A DNA stretch of 64,000 nucleotides from contig CM055194.1 of NCBI GenBank assembly GCA_029224185.1, positions 24,394,902 to 24,458,901 of the forward strand, read 5' to 3'. The translations under genes were made by a program, and so were the position numbers. This DNA is from Karalla daura (Eukaryota > Chordata > Actinopteri > Chaetodontiformes > Leiognathidae). A model generated the notes under the pieces. The model had not been told where the DNA came from and ran no database searches. It worked only from the letters and a program-made list of their open reading frames with translations. This document shows, one piece after another, positions 1-10,134 of this stretch (positions are counted from its first letter, which is position 1; the number at the start of each line of letters is the position of its first letter).

Positions 1-530
1 GGTGCGTGACCTTTGTCAAAACACAGGCTGACATTTACAGCATCCGAGTCATAAAGACAGCAAAAGTTCTGAAATGAATCAAATGACTTATTTTGATTCA
101 ATTTCAGTTGAATTTGAGCTAACGAGGGCAGCCAACGAGGTCCAGGATTCCAGTTTGAATTAAGCAGAGTCACAATTCAACAAAATTCAACTTGAATTTT
201 TGCATTTTTTTCGTTTTTTATCTTTTCTTGAATGTTAATGTGATTTTGTGGCCTAGAAGTGGCATCAGAGAAAATGAAAGGAGGAACTAGAAGGTCTTCA
301 CAGTTTTTTTACGGTGGATACTTCTCCAGGGCCATCGAGGCCACACATTGAACCGTAGTTCAGACATTTAGTCACGGAGGGAAGAAAACTGCAAACAGGA
401 CAAAACTGAAGTTCTGAACAAGTACTGAAAGTACTGAGCATGCGTCTATTTTTAGTTTGTTTGTGTGTTTCGTCATTAGTAACTGCAGAGCATGACATCA
501 GGCTTTCTCAGATTCCTTTGGCACGTGTGT

Positions 531-567
<37 letters not shown>

Positions 568-699
568 ATGCTGGAGGAGGCAGTTTTGTTTTCACCATAA
601 AAGCATGTCGTGCTACAAAGGACGCCTAACTAATTCATATTCATAAGATATTCATAAGGATCATTTAAATGCAGGGTAACATTTTTATGTTTTCAACAG
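1..699 (+). other. Probable intron 1 of the OX40L-like gene
   Basis: No coding exon is supported here. The stretch is AT-rich, carries one GT microsatellite and ends in the acceptor of the exon at 700. A short reading frame at 440 begins with a signal-peptide-like MRLFLVCLCVSSLV but runs into the GT repeat and has no splice support. The transmembrane exon expected for a TNF ligand was not found. Confidence 0.4.
533..565. repeat. (GT)n microsatellite
   Basis: About 16 uninterrupted GT units in the presumed first intron of the OX40L-like gene. Confidence 0.98.
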
Positions 700-1774
700 G
701 CCAGTTTGAGAGCGGGGGAGCCGGGAAACCCACTGAGCAGCATAGAAAATGTGCACATAGAGTTTGTGGCCATAGCAGGTGAGTAACAGAGACATGCTCT
801 GGTGCTTATATGTATACGCATGAGACTCTGCACAGTATGACAATTTTAACAAAAAAAAGTTTAAACCAAATGCAGCTTTTGCTCCCTTTAAAGTCACGCT
901 AGGTCCGGAGGTTCAGCTGAGCTAGACGCTGTGAGCAGGGCGGTTAATGCATGTTACTGTGTGATGGAGAGAAATTAAATGGCATGGTTCATTGTCATAC
1001 GTGTGGTAGACATGAGAATAATATTACTTATCATTCTAGTACGTGGAATCAGAAATATCATTTTTGTTACTAAATCTCACAAATGGATAGGGAACGAATC
1101 AAGCAATCAGACTTTTCAGACATTAAGATTAGTTTATTCTAAGGATAAATCAGGCAATTAAAACAAAAATCAAGGTATCTATCAATTAATCAAACTTTAT
1201 TTATGCAGCATTTTTCACAGATGTGCACATGCTTCATGGATTGATGTGCTCGTTCAGTAGACGTAGGTACTCAGAATAAAGTACGTAAGGTTTTCGGTAG
1301 ATGAGGATATAAGTCATTGGATCCGAGGCTGTCAGTGTGTGCGGAGCAGCTGCCTCCTACAGTCTCACCCAGTCCGTCTCTGTCCTCCCTGCAGACGTGT
1401 CAGGAAACACAACGGTGCAGTTCCCCGAGGTCCAGAGCAACTACAGCATGTACAACGACAAGGAGAAGATCCTGGTCCAGTGCAAGGGGCCCTACGTGTT
1501 CTACATGGACGTCTGCTACCGGAGCGTGAGCTCCAGCGGGCAGGAGAGCCGGGGGCTGCTGCAGCTGAGGCAGGCGGGCAGCAGCGCCCCCCTCACGTCC
1601 CACAGCCTGAGGGTGTCCTGGAGCGAGCAGGAGGTCTGCGCCGGCCTGCAGAGCATGGTCTTCCTGAGGGTCGGAAACGTGGCCAGCCTGCACCTCGTCG
1701 ACATGGGAGGCTTCAAGATCAAGTCCATCAGCATGGGCCTGAGCTACCTGCTGGGAACAGAGTGCAAGTACTAG
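700..1774 (+). CDS. tnfsf4: TNF-superfamily ligand, OX40L (TNFSF4)-like, partial: last two coding exons
   Basis: Proposed exons are 700-778 and 1395-1774. The first follows a pyrimidine-rich acceptor ending in CAACAG and ends at a CAG|GTGAGT donor. The second follows a CCTCCCTGCAG acceptor. Joined in phase 1 they read through without a stop, giving a TNF homology domain with an A-strand-like VHIEFVAI, a QCKGPYVFYMDVCY strand and a C-terminal GTECKY. Human OX40L has a cysteine in NCDGFY and another three residues from the C terminus that form a disulfide; both positions have a cysteine here, which is the main reason for the TNFSF4 call. The family is type II membrane proteins that co-stimulate T cells through TNFRSF4. 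The cytoplasmic/transmembrane exon is not in the window and probably lies to the left. Overall identity is low, so another TNFSF member is possible. A poly(A) signal at 4029-4034 would give a long 3' UTR. Confidence 0.66.
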
Positions 1775-1851
1775 CAGGGTGCTGACCTGGACCCGGGTTA
1801 GATCTGGTCTGGGACCAGAGGGAGAACCAGGCTGGTCCTGCAGCGGCGTGA

Positions 1852-1853
<2 letters not shown>

Positions 1854-1889
<36 letters not shown>

Positions 1890-1903
1890 ACATACACACA
1901 CAC
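1854..1903. repeat. (CA)n microsatellite
   Basis: CA repeat with two CATA interruptions, about 80 bp after the stop codon of the OX40L-like gene, so probably inside its 3' UTR. Confidence 0.98.
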
Positions 1904-2839
1904 TAAGCAGGACTCATGCCAAAAGACGCACAGACCCTCTTTTATTCACATTTACTTTTAGTTATTTAGCAGACGCTGTTATCCAAAGCAACAAAAACAA
2001 TTCAAGCTACATTTGCCAAAGAAGCCAGTTGTAACAAGGAACGCTGCTCTTCATCCCTCTGAGGGATGAGAGACTAGTTCAGGGGCAGAGGTCGAGCTCT
2101 GAGGAAGAGGAGGAGGTGAAGTGTGGGGAGGAGGAAGGAGAGGGGCTGTACGTGTGTACAGGCCGAGCAGAGGCAGCATGCGATGGGTGACCTGACCTCA
2201 CATGATTACAGATTACACTGCTGGAAGCTTCACCTTGAATCGATGAAATCTACAACAAATTTTGATGGTGCCATTTTCTATTTTTTTCATTTACTTTTTT
2301 TTTTTTAAATGTCCTTTTTGTAGATACGGATATGAGCACAACAACTTCAGGGCAGCTCAATGAATGTTCTTTCTCATGACTGTAAGTGTGAGTCCATCAC
2401 AGCTTTATATCAAAAAAGTGATATTTCTAAGAGAAATAATAATTCTGACAATATCCCATAATATCTGCAAATATCTCGTCCCATGAGACTCCACTCGGAG
2501 GAAGATGGACATCCTAAACGTTTAGTGTTTCCGTGGTTTTATTAGATATTTTCACAGGACGTGGAAACCTTCTCTGCAGCATCAGAACTGAACTGGTCAT
2601 GTGACCCATCACGTCTGCTGACGTGTAAATGTAAAACAAAAGTGTTTTTCCATGACACTTCAGTGACGAAGCCTGTATCGACACATCTGGAAAACCTCTT
2701 TGTGAGAGTATTTTTGTGATATCTGAGAGGATTTTCAGAAATGTAGGTCTTTCCACTTACAGTTTTTATGACGATTTTTAGATTCTTTCACATTTCAAAG
2801 GGTAATGGAAGCAATGGAGGCTTTTCTCTAAGTACTCTA

Positions 2840-3090
2840 GTGTCCTCGCACAAAAAACATGCATGTTTATGTCTATTTGAGACTCTAAATTGTCCCTAGG
2901 TGTGAGTGCGAGAGTGAATGGTGTGTGTGTGTGTGTGTGTATCCAGGGTCGGTTCTTGTCCTTTGCCTTACATGCACTGGAACCTTTACAAACAGGTACG
3001 AAGATGCTTGTTTTCTGCAGGATCTTATTTTCTCCCACAGTCCAAAGACATGTTTAGGCTGGTGAGAGACTCCTAACTCCCTCCTAGAGC
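2840..3090 (+). repeat. Dispersed fish repeat, tail copies
   Basis: Contains the phrases GAGACTCTAAATTGTCC, GTGTGAGTGCGAGAGTGAATGG and, nearer the end, CCCACAGTCCAAAGACATG. These are recurring phrases of a mobile-element tail common in fish genomes. Two partial copies appear to be juxtaposed. Related copies lie near 6690, 28985, 33365 and 53955. Confidence 0.6.
2921..2940. repeat. (GT)10 inside a dispersed repeat
   Basis: GT run at the position where other copies of the same mobile-element tail also carry GT runs. Confidence 0.9.
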
Positions 3091-3625
3091 CGATTTGTTT
3101 TGTGCCCTCGACAACTCGAGGGATTTAAAGTTTATCAAAAAAAAAGAGAATGTAGAGAAGAAATAGAGTTACTACCTGTCTAAAAGTGCCTCTCTTACAG
3201 TTAAGCTTGTTTTTTTTTCTTTTTTGCTACTTCCCCTTCGCATCGCCTCAAAGGTGATTATCAGTGATTGTACAGCTGCAAATACTTGTGATCACAGACT
3301 CTCTGAAGGTGCTTGTTAGAGTGTTAGCACTGAACCATATTTATAGAGGCACCCTTTATTTATTGTTTTCGATCTGTGCTGTTTCATAAGCACCCGGCTC
3401 TGATCTGAACAGCTGGTATGAAGAATCACCAGACTCTGGGCTGTCACGGGCTGCGCAGACCTCAGGTGCTTCCTGGTTGAATATTTGTGCCGCACCTTTC
3501 AGTACTTTATTTCACTGTGACGGTACCAAGTTGAGCAGAATCTGATGAATGTATTTCCTATTGGTGCATTTGTTTTCCTGTGGAGGTCCCCAGTCTGAGT
3601 CTCAGAAACATCCTGTGTGGCTGCG

Positions 3626-3626
<1 letters not shown>

Positions 3627-3678
<52 letters not shown>
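3627..3678. repeat. (CA)26 microsatellite
   Basis: Uninterrupted CA repeat of 52 bp. Confidence 0.98.
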
Positions 3679-3679
<1 letters not shown>

Positions 3680-4028
3680 CTCAGGGTAGAAGACCAGAGG
3701 GGAGTGAAAACGTTAACATTTGCGTTTTGTTGATTGTATCTCCGCCTGCAAAGCTCTTTTTTGATTGTGTGGGTTTAATTAAGCCTAAACCTGTAAAGCA
3801 AGAACCAAACACTGTCCAGTCGCCTGTACGGTTCTTTATATACTGTGTTAATGAAGCTACAATATTTTCAGTGGGATGCCATGCTTTGGAAATGATCTTT
3901 GATGATTTTGTGAGGGATACATTGTTTGAGTCTTCCTTTTGGACCACATCCCACATCAGATGTCATGTTTGGTGCCTTTTTCTTTTCTTTTTTAAAGTGG
4001 TTGGTTTCATGGTTTTTGTGATGTCTTG

Positions 4029-4034
4029 AATAAA
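4029..4034 (+). terminator. Candidate poly(A) signal AATAAA
   Basis: Canonical hexamer followed about 30 bp later by a GTGATGTGTTTTGTCTG-type downstream element. It is the best poly(A) candidate for the OX40L-like gene. Confidence 0.45.
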
Positions 4035-4574
4035 ATATTTAACTGATGATACAATCAGCAGTGATGTGTTTTGTCTGCAATGTGCCGTTTAATGTTTTTC
4101 TGGAAGAATCGTTACATAAAAAGTATATCAAAAATGTCTCTGAACATAAATAACTAATGCAATGCACCCAGTAACAGACAAACCTCACCAAACGCAAATC
4201 AAAATAACTAAAAATGGACGTTGTGGACAACAGAGTCCTTTTCTGAAAAACAACCTCTTCTTCTGAGTAAAATTTGCCATCACATAAAAATGTAAGCGCT
4301 TCAAAGCTATGTATTGTTAATGACCTACTCTACAACCACACCACGTGTACTGTAGGTGTGGAGTGAATTACAGTAAACGTTCAATACACAACGTGTATTG
4401 TGATCATTTATTCTTAACCATTATCATTATTATTGTTGTTATGCATTATCATCCACCACTCAACTCCATATTAATTATCATTGTGGTAACTGATGTTATC
4501 CAGAGAATCCAGTCTTTAATCAGAAGGTCTGAACGAGCCCCCAGACACAACATTTAGGGAAAAAATTTAATATT

Positions 4575-4935
4575 TTATGCACACAAAATACTAGTAATAC
4601 TATCAACTTGTGGCCACGAAATGAATATAATGTGTGCACGAAATACTAAATCACAATATATGGTACGACTGGACAGCTGGGTCCCACCGTAGCTCGGGCT
4701 CTGGCTCATCATGGCTCCTTGCATTGCCAGGCTCTGCAGAATGTGTGCAGCTCCTCCCCAGCCTGAACGTATTCTGCTCCTCCAGCTGTCAGAGGAGCTG
4801 CGCTCGACTTGCTTACCCAGCTGTCCAGGAATTATCAGTAATTAAAGCTCAGTATTTTGTGCAGTTATACTATTTCGTGGCTACGAAATAGTATTTTGTG
4901 ATAATGAATCAGTATTTCGTGCACATGCTACATAT
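4575..4935. mobile_element. Candidate MITE / foldback element
   Basis: Two flanks of about 80-90 bp carry the same phrases in opposite orientation. On the left are CACAAAATACT, GTGGCCACGAAAT and GTGCACGAAATACT. On the right are AGTATTTTGTG, ATTTCGTGGCTACGAAAT and AGTATTTCGTGCAC. The arms are imperfect inverted repeats around a GC-richer core of about 180 bp. This fits a non-autonomous DNA transposon; target-site duplications were not resolved. Confidence 0.55.
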
Positions 4936-5185
4936 TTTTTCCGCCAGTGTCCCGTCTGTGGCACCCCAGGGCCGCACGTCTCCTGAAGGGAGATTCCTCT
5001 TTCAGTTCCTCTGACTACAGAGGAACTTCATCTGACAAATATCAGGTTGCGTCATGTGTGTGGCCTAGTTCCCCTTCTCCGTCCTGGCACTAATCACCCG
5101 GAGATGAAACTAATAAAAGGCCTCCTGTTTGGACAGTCCAGCCTCCTGCTCCTCCCTCGTCCCCTTCCTGTCTGGCTGCTGACTG

Positions 5186-5188
<3 letters not shown>

Positions 5189-5262
<74 letters not shown>
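5189..5262. repeat. (GT)n microsatellite
   Basis: 74-bp GT array with one GTAT interruption; it creates spurious long frames on both strands. Confidence 0.98.
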
Positions 5263-5263
<1 letters not shown>

Positions 5264-5310
5264 AGCAGTTTCATCATCAGCCCTGGCACCGCTGCCTGTT
5301 ATCTTCAACC

Positions 5311-5328
5311 AAAAGTGAAAGTGAAACC
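5311..5328 (+). promoter_or_regulatory. ISRE / IRF-type motif
   Basis: AAAAGTGAAAGTGAAACC contains the GAAANNGAAA core of interferon-stimulated response elements, with both half sites intact. It lies between the OX40L-like and GITRL-like genes. Function is inferred from the motif alone. Confidence 0.4.
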
Positions 5329-6689
5329 CGGGGCTGGCCACGGGGCGTGGAGCGGCGTGGTTTCCTCTCAGGATCACGACTTCCATCAGCTGCCACGACT
5401 ACAACATCCGCAGGGTTCGGTCTGACCTACAAGCTCGCTCCCTGCTCCTGTGTGGAGCAGGCGCAGGTACGCCTGACCGAAGCGGCTGTGACTGAGACCG
5501 AGAGTCTGCAGGTGAAACTTTTGGAGAAACCAGGCGGCCGTTTGACGGAAGCAGCGACGGGGCCCAGCTCTGTCTTTCCTCGTAGCTGCAGAGGAAACGC
5601 TGGCTGCAAGTTCTGTTTGCACATGACAACTAGAAATGTCACATTGGTTTCCTCCTGGACCACATTCCGATCCAGCTCAGAAATATTTAACCCTCAGAGG
5701 AATCAGTCACAAGAATACACCTCAATGACACATCATCAATGACAGATCAGGCTTCTGTTCTGCATCTGCTTTTGTTTTATATGAAGCAGCACGGGTGCAC
5801 GCTGGCCCTGTCGCTACTCAGCGGTTCTTCAAAAGGAATTTTCTCATGAATGCATTAACTGTGTAAACCATCGAGGTGTTTCGTGCTCTTTTATATACCA
5901 TCATTAGTTGAAACTGCCAGTAAATTTCCCCTGAAAACAAACAAACAAACAAAAATCTAATGGTCACCGACACACAGCGCAAACGTTCTGTTCTGGAAAA
6001 AAATGACAATGCAAACATGATGACACAAAGGTATCATCTAGTTTTCATCACAAGTTGTAAACGTGAACGAAACGTTCCCTCTCAGGAGGACGTTCTGAAG
6101 TCAGAGGAGAAGTGAAGACACGGAAAGGACCATCATATTCACACATTCAGCTCAATAAACTGTGACTATTACGTCGAAAAATCCTCTTAAGTAGCATTTT
6201 AACACTATGCAAGCTTTACCATGAGCATTCAGCAAGATGTTAATCTAGACATATTTAACATGTGCTCTCTCAAGGGGGAAATTATGACTGCAATGGAAAA
6301 AACTCATACTGCTATCAACTCATACTGATCCAGTGATACTGTCAACAGTAACACAAGGCATCTGAGAAAATGAGTCAATGGAAAATAGCCCAATACTTAT
6401 TTAATGCTTGTCTTAAGCTTTGTGGCGGGGTCGGAGTTACGATCATTCCGAGACATTCCAGTGATTTTCGTGTCCACCAAGACTGTCTCGTCTGATGTAG
6501 TTATTTACAGGAATGTGCGTGGCCTAAAAGTGGCCTGTGAGTTCCTGTGTGGGCTCAACCCTGCAGCGACCCAGGCTCGAATACATCCGCTCTGCATCTC
6601 TCCCTCTTCCTCCCTCCCTCTTCCTCCCTCCCTCTTGTCCTCTTGTCTGCGTGCTGCTTAGGTTTTTCACAACAACTTCCTTTGTTCAT

Positions 6690-6764
6690 ATCCAAAAATA
6701 TGCATGCTTAGGTGGATTGGAGACTCAAAACTGAGGCCAGGAGGAAGTGTGAGAGTGAATGGAT

Positions 6765-6827
<63 letters not shown>

Positions 6828-6860
6828 TGTGATGGACTGGAGGCCAGTGCAGAGCAGAGT
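6690..6860 (+). repeat. Dispersed fish repeat with (GT)30
   Basis: Starts with ATGCATGCTTAGGTGGATTGGAGACTC and continues with GTGAGAGTGAATGGATGG. A GT array at 6766-6825 follows, then GTCCTGTGATGGACTGG. This is the same mobile-element tail as near 2840 and 53955. Confidence 0.65.
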
Positions 6861-7825
6861 CACTGCTTTCTCCCTCTGTGAGGTGGAGACATCGGTGGGT
6901 ATAAGGTTTTTCTAAGACTTTTGGAAACCTTGTTTCCTCTTTGCATCCAGAACAGAACCTGCACTTTCTCTGAGACATCCTGATAGAGGGAGGCACGTGT
7001 GTCAGCTGCAGACTGAGGCAGGTTTTATTACAGCAACTAGACATATTTAAAGACATGAAGCATAGATCTATGTTTTTATTATTTTTTCTACTGTATGAGA
7101 ATGTGTACATACTGTATGCATGCTCTTTTATAACAGAGATATTCCCATATGTTTTTGTTTCTCTGAATGTGAGTGACTTTGAATCACATGTGTATTATTG
7201 GATCTTTGCATCAGGTTGCATTTGTAAAAGGGATAGAAACTTGAATGAAAATGTGTGAGTAACCCCTTTCTCCAGAGGTTCTGACCTCAGCAGAACAGGA
7301 AACCTCTTTTCATTTCTTTTCTCTCCAACAAAAATCGATGTGTCGTTGGGTTGAAAGGCGTGGAGGTATCTTTGCAGATTGTGTGGTTGATGTGACAAAT
7401 CTTGTTTATTCTGTGGTCAGAATGGGACATTCAGCCAGCTCTGGGTAAATCCCTGCTGTTCTGAGTAACAGCTCCTAGCTTTGTGTGGTATCAGGTCGCA
7501 GTTTCAAACGCACCATTGGTTTCTGTGCCAGGAGTCTGCAGGAGGCTCACCTGCTCATTCTGGTCTCCAAACACCAGAACAACTTTCTCTCAGCTGTAGG
7601 ATAAGAAACCACATTGAAGAAGGTCCGTGAGTCACACCCTGATCTGACCGACCGAGTTAGCTTGCTCTACCTGGGCACGCTGGTTTACTCCAGCTCACGC
7701 CCACAGTCCTGAAGCACACACACACGTTGTGGCTGGATTGTTTTGTAGTTGCTGAGATCTGATTTTCTTTTCTTCAGTCTTCAGGTGACCTTGAAGAAGA
7801 AGATGCAGCACGCAGCTGTGTTTAT
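6861..7825. other. No gene seen
   Basis: AT-rich sequence without splice-supported exons, conserved protein phrases or obvious repeats. Confidence 0.5.
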
Positions 7826-7890
7826 GTAACTTTACGTGACATCACAGGATTTAACATGACCTACTTCAACTTTATGTGACTTCATTAGAT
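7826..7890. repeat. GTGACTT-type degenerate minisatellite, island 1
   Basis: Repeats of the type ACTTTACGTGACATC / ACTTTATGTGACTTC. The same degenerate unit of about 10 bp recurs at 8420-8540 and 9724-9925. Confidence 0.55.
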
Positions 7891-8110
7891 AGGATAAGAT
7901 TAGATCAGATAAGATAGACTTTATTGATCCCTCAATATATAAATTTACATGTTATGGCAAAAGCATTTCAGCAGAAAGACACGAAAACAACACAATAAAT
8001 AAAGTGATAAATAACAATAATAAGATAATAATAATACTCTAGAAAGAGAAGTGAAATGAAGTACGCAGCACAAAACACACACGCACAAAATACACACACA
8101 CACATGCACA
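7890..8110 (+). repeat. GATAAGATAGACTTTATTGATCC tail repeat
   Basis: AGATAAGATAGACTTTATTGATCCCTC is a phrase I recognise as a common mobile-element tail in fish. It is followed by an AATAA-rich stretch and CA-rich sequence. A related ATAAG-rich tract is at 23646-23700. The element family was not determined. Confidence 0.45.
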
Positions 8111-8419
8111 TGCATGTTCATACAAATGGTAAACTTGTGATAGATTCCCAGAACTTATGCTTTCTGTGCCAGATGTGAGTATTCTCCAATGGATGAGGTA
8201 ACATGTTTTTACCACTGCTCAACGCATTGTGCAATGTGTTTTTGTACTTATTGATATCACAATATGTTTCCTGTCTGTTCATCTTTACTGGTTACCATGA
8301 TGACCTATAACAATTTCTACCAGAAATCCTCTCTAAAGTCACAGTTTGTGATTCGCCACAAAATTCCTCCAATTTCTCAACTCAGTGACTGTACCGGACA
8401 TTACCGGTCTCCAGGTGAC

Positions 8420-8540
8420 TGAATGCAACGTAATGTCTCTTTTTGAGACTTTGTGCAACTTAACGTCACTTTACATGACATTGTGCACCTTGATGTGACT
8501 CAACACGACTTTATGTGGCTTCATGTGACTTTCCATGGGT
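8420..8540. repeat. GTGACTT-type degenerate minisatellite, island 2
   Basis: Repeated units such as GCAACTTAACGTCACTTTACATGACATT and GACTTTATGTGGCTTCATGTGACTT, matching the islands at 7826 and 9724. Confidence 0.6.
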
Positions 8541-8933
8541 AACCCTCGTTATTTTCTGTCATTTACATTTCAAATTCCGCGTGTCCGAGCTTCCTTGAAC
8601 TCAGCACCTGCCGCTCTGGTACGTGCGGAAGATATGAGTTTAGAAAGTTGATAGTGACTAGAAATAAACTTAAAAGTTAGAAACTTAGACTGTAACGAAG
8701 AAGATGGTAAGAACTACTCCGACAGAGTGTTCCACTGATTGATTTTTTTTCTTTTTCCGGACTGTTCTGGTGAGTTAACTACTAATTGTTTGCTTGGCCT
8801 AATAAATCGATCGTACAAAACAAAAAACAAAACCAGTCAGAATAGCAAATTGATATAAAGGTGCAAGATATGTTTTTTGTGATGTTGTGGTGCTTTGCGT
8901 GTTAATATTGAGGTTACTGTGATCAACGGTCAC

Positions 8934-8981
8934 ACGGTCTAAACCGTTGGTCAGAAACTCCGGACCAACGGTTCAGACCGT
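8934..8981. repeat. Hairpin: 19-bp inverted repeat with 10-nt loop
   Basis: Left arm 8934-8952 and right arm 8963-8981 pair at 18 of 19 positions. Both arms contain CGGT...ACCG units (ACCGTTGGTC against GACCAACGGT). The loop is AGAAACTCCG. There is no coding context. Confidence 0.85.
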
Positions 8982-9671
8982 TGGGAGCTGTGAGCTCAGC
9001 TCGGCCTGTTGTCTGCAGCTCTCTGGTCTAACCTGTACATACAGCATACTGCCCTGATGACGGATGCTGTATGCTGATGAGAACTTGCGCTGCCTGTTAT
9101 GCAGGCTGGGTTTTTTTTGTCTTCAAGATCAGCTGATCTGTCCAACGTCATGACCACGGAGAAGAGGAAGCTCCAGCATCTCCGCAGTGGAACGACTCTG
9201 CGAGCAACACCGGGAAGTGTTTTGTCCTTCATGGAGGACATTGAGACAGACTGTGGAAACAAGAATAGGAATAAGAGAAGTAATCTATGGAAACAAACAG
9301 GATGAACCACATTTCTTTTACTTAAGCAGTAATATATTGTATTTATTCTTATTTATTACCTACATTGCATTTATTGTTATTTATTAGGTACTACTTATTA
9401 TTTTTTATTTATTGTATTTATCAATTCACTTATTCATTCTGATACAATACTGAACTGGGTCAACTATTTGCAATTTTACCCTTTTGACGTGATAGGTGTA
9501 GAGATAACCGGCTCTATTATTATTAATCTATTATTATATCAAAATATATAATAATTCATACAAAAAAGAGCGTGTGTCATGTGAAGTGGAGGTCAGTCAC
9601 TCATGTGTCGTGGGTGCTACTACCAATCTCCTTTTTGCAAACCTAGGTAGAGCAGACAGAACCTGAGATAA

Positions 9672-9724
9672 ATATATACTTATATATACATATATACATA
9701 TATATATATATACACACACATACA
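9672..9724. repeat. AT/CA-rich simple repeat
   Basis: TATATACATATA run merging into CACACA, directly before the third GTGACTT minisatellite island. Confidence 0.9.
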
Positions 9725-9925
9725 CGACTTTATTCAACTTAATGTGATTGTGACTTAACCCTCACTTAACATTACGTGACTTAACAAGACATAAAATGAC
9801 TTAACATTACTTGAAGTAATGTAACTTAAAGTGACTTTATGTGACTTTGCTTGACTTTACATGACTTAAAGCAACTGTGACTTTACAGGACTTGACATGA
9901 CTTTACATGACATTATGTGACTGCA
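9724..9925. repeat. GTGACTT-type degenerate minisatellite, island 3
   Basis: About 200 bp built of diverged ATGTGACTTA / CTTTACATGA units with a rough 10-bp rhythm. It is the longest of the three islands and ends about 200 bp before the gypsy fragment. Confidence 0.7.
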
Positions 9926-10134
9926 GTGTGAACAGTCCCTGGTCTTGTTGTTTCTCTGAAGCATGAGCAGAGGAAGGCAGGACGTCACATGCAGCAGCAC
10001 GCTCTTTATGGAGGTAAATACACATGGCTCATGTCTGAGCTGAACATTAAGACTGTAATTATGAACAAGATGATGAAAAACTAGTTTTTCTGCTACATCC
10101 TGCCTCCTCTGCCACCTTATGGTCACATAAAAAG

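Larger units (their letters stand above)
1775..4050 (+). other. Probable 3' UTR and flank of the OX40L-like gene
   Basis: No coding exon is visible. The stretch holds CA/GT repeats, two partial copies of a dispersed fish repeat (about 2840-3090), AT-rich runs, and an AATAAA at 4029-4034 followed by a GT-rich downstream region. That last pair is the best candidate cleavage site for the upstream ligand gene. A 2.2-kb 3' UTR would be long but not exceptional for a cytokine-type gene. No earlier canonical AATAAA was noticed. Confidence 0.35.
4936..6690. other. Non-coding stretch with GT array and ISRE-like site
   Basis: Holds the long GT array at 5189 and an interferon-response-type motif at 5311. 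Long open frames on both strands around 5050-5740 are mostly microsatellite translation and have no splice or family support. Nothing else recognised. Confidence 0.5.

Noticed and set aside
440..646. Frame starting MRLFLVCLCVSSLV, signal-peptide-like, considered as exon 1 of the OX40L-like ligand
   Set aside because: Runs into a GT repeat, has no suitable phase-0 donor, and a type II ligand should have a cytoplasmic tail before the anchor.
5047..5742. 231-codon open frame
   Set aside because: A large part is translated GT repeat (alternating V and C); the rest matches nothing and has no splice context.
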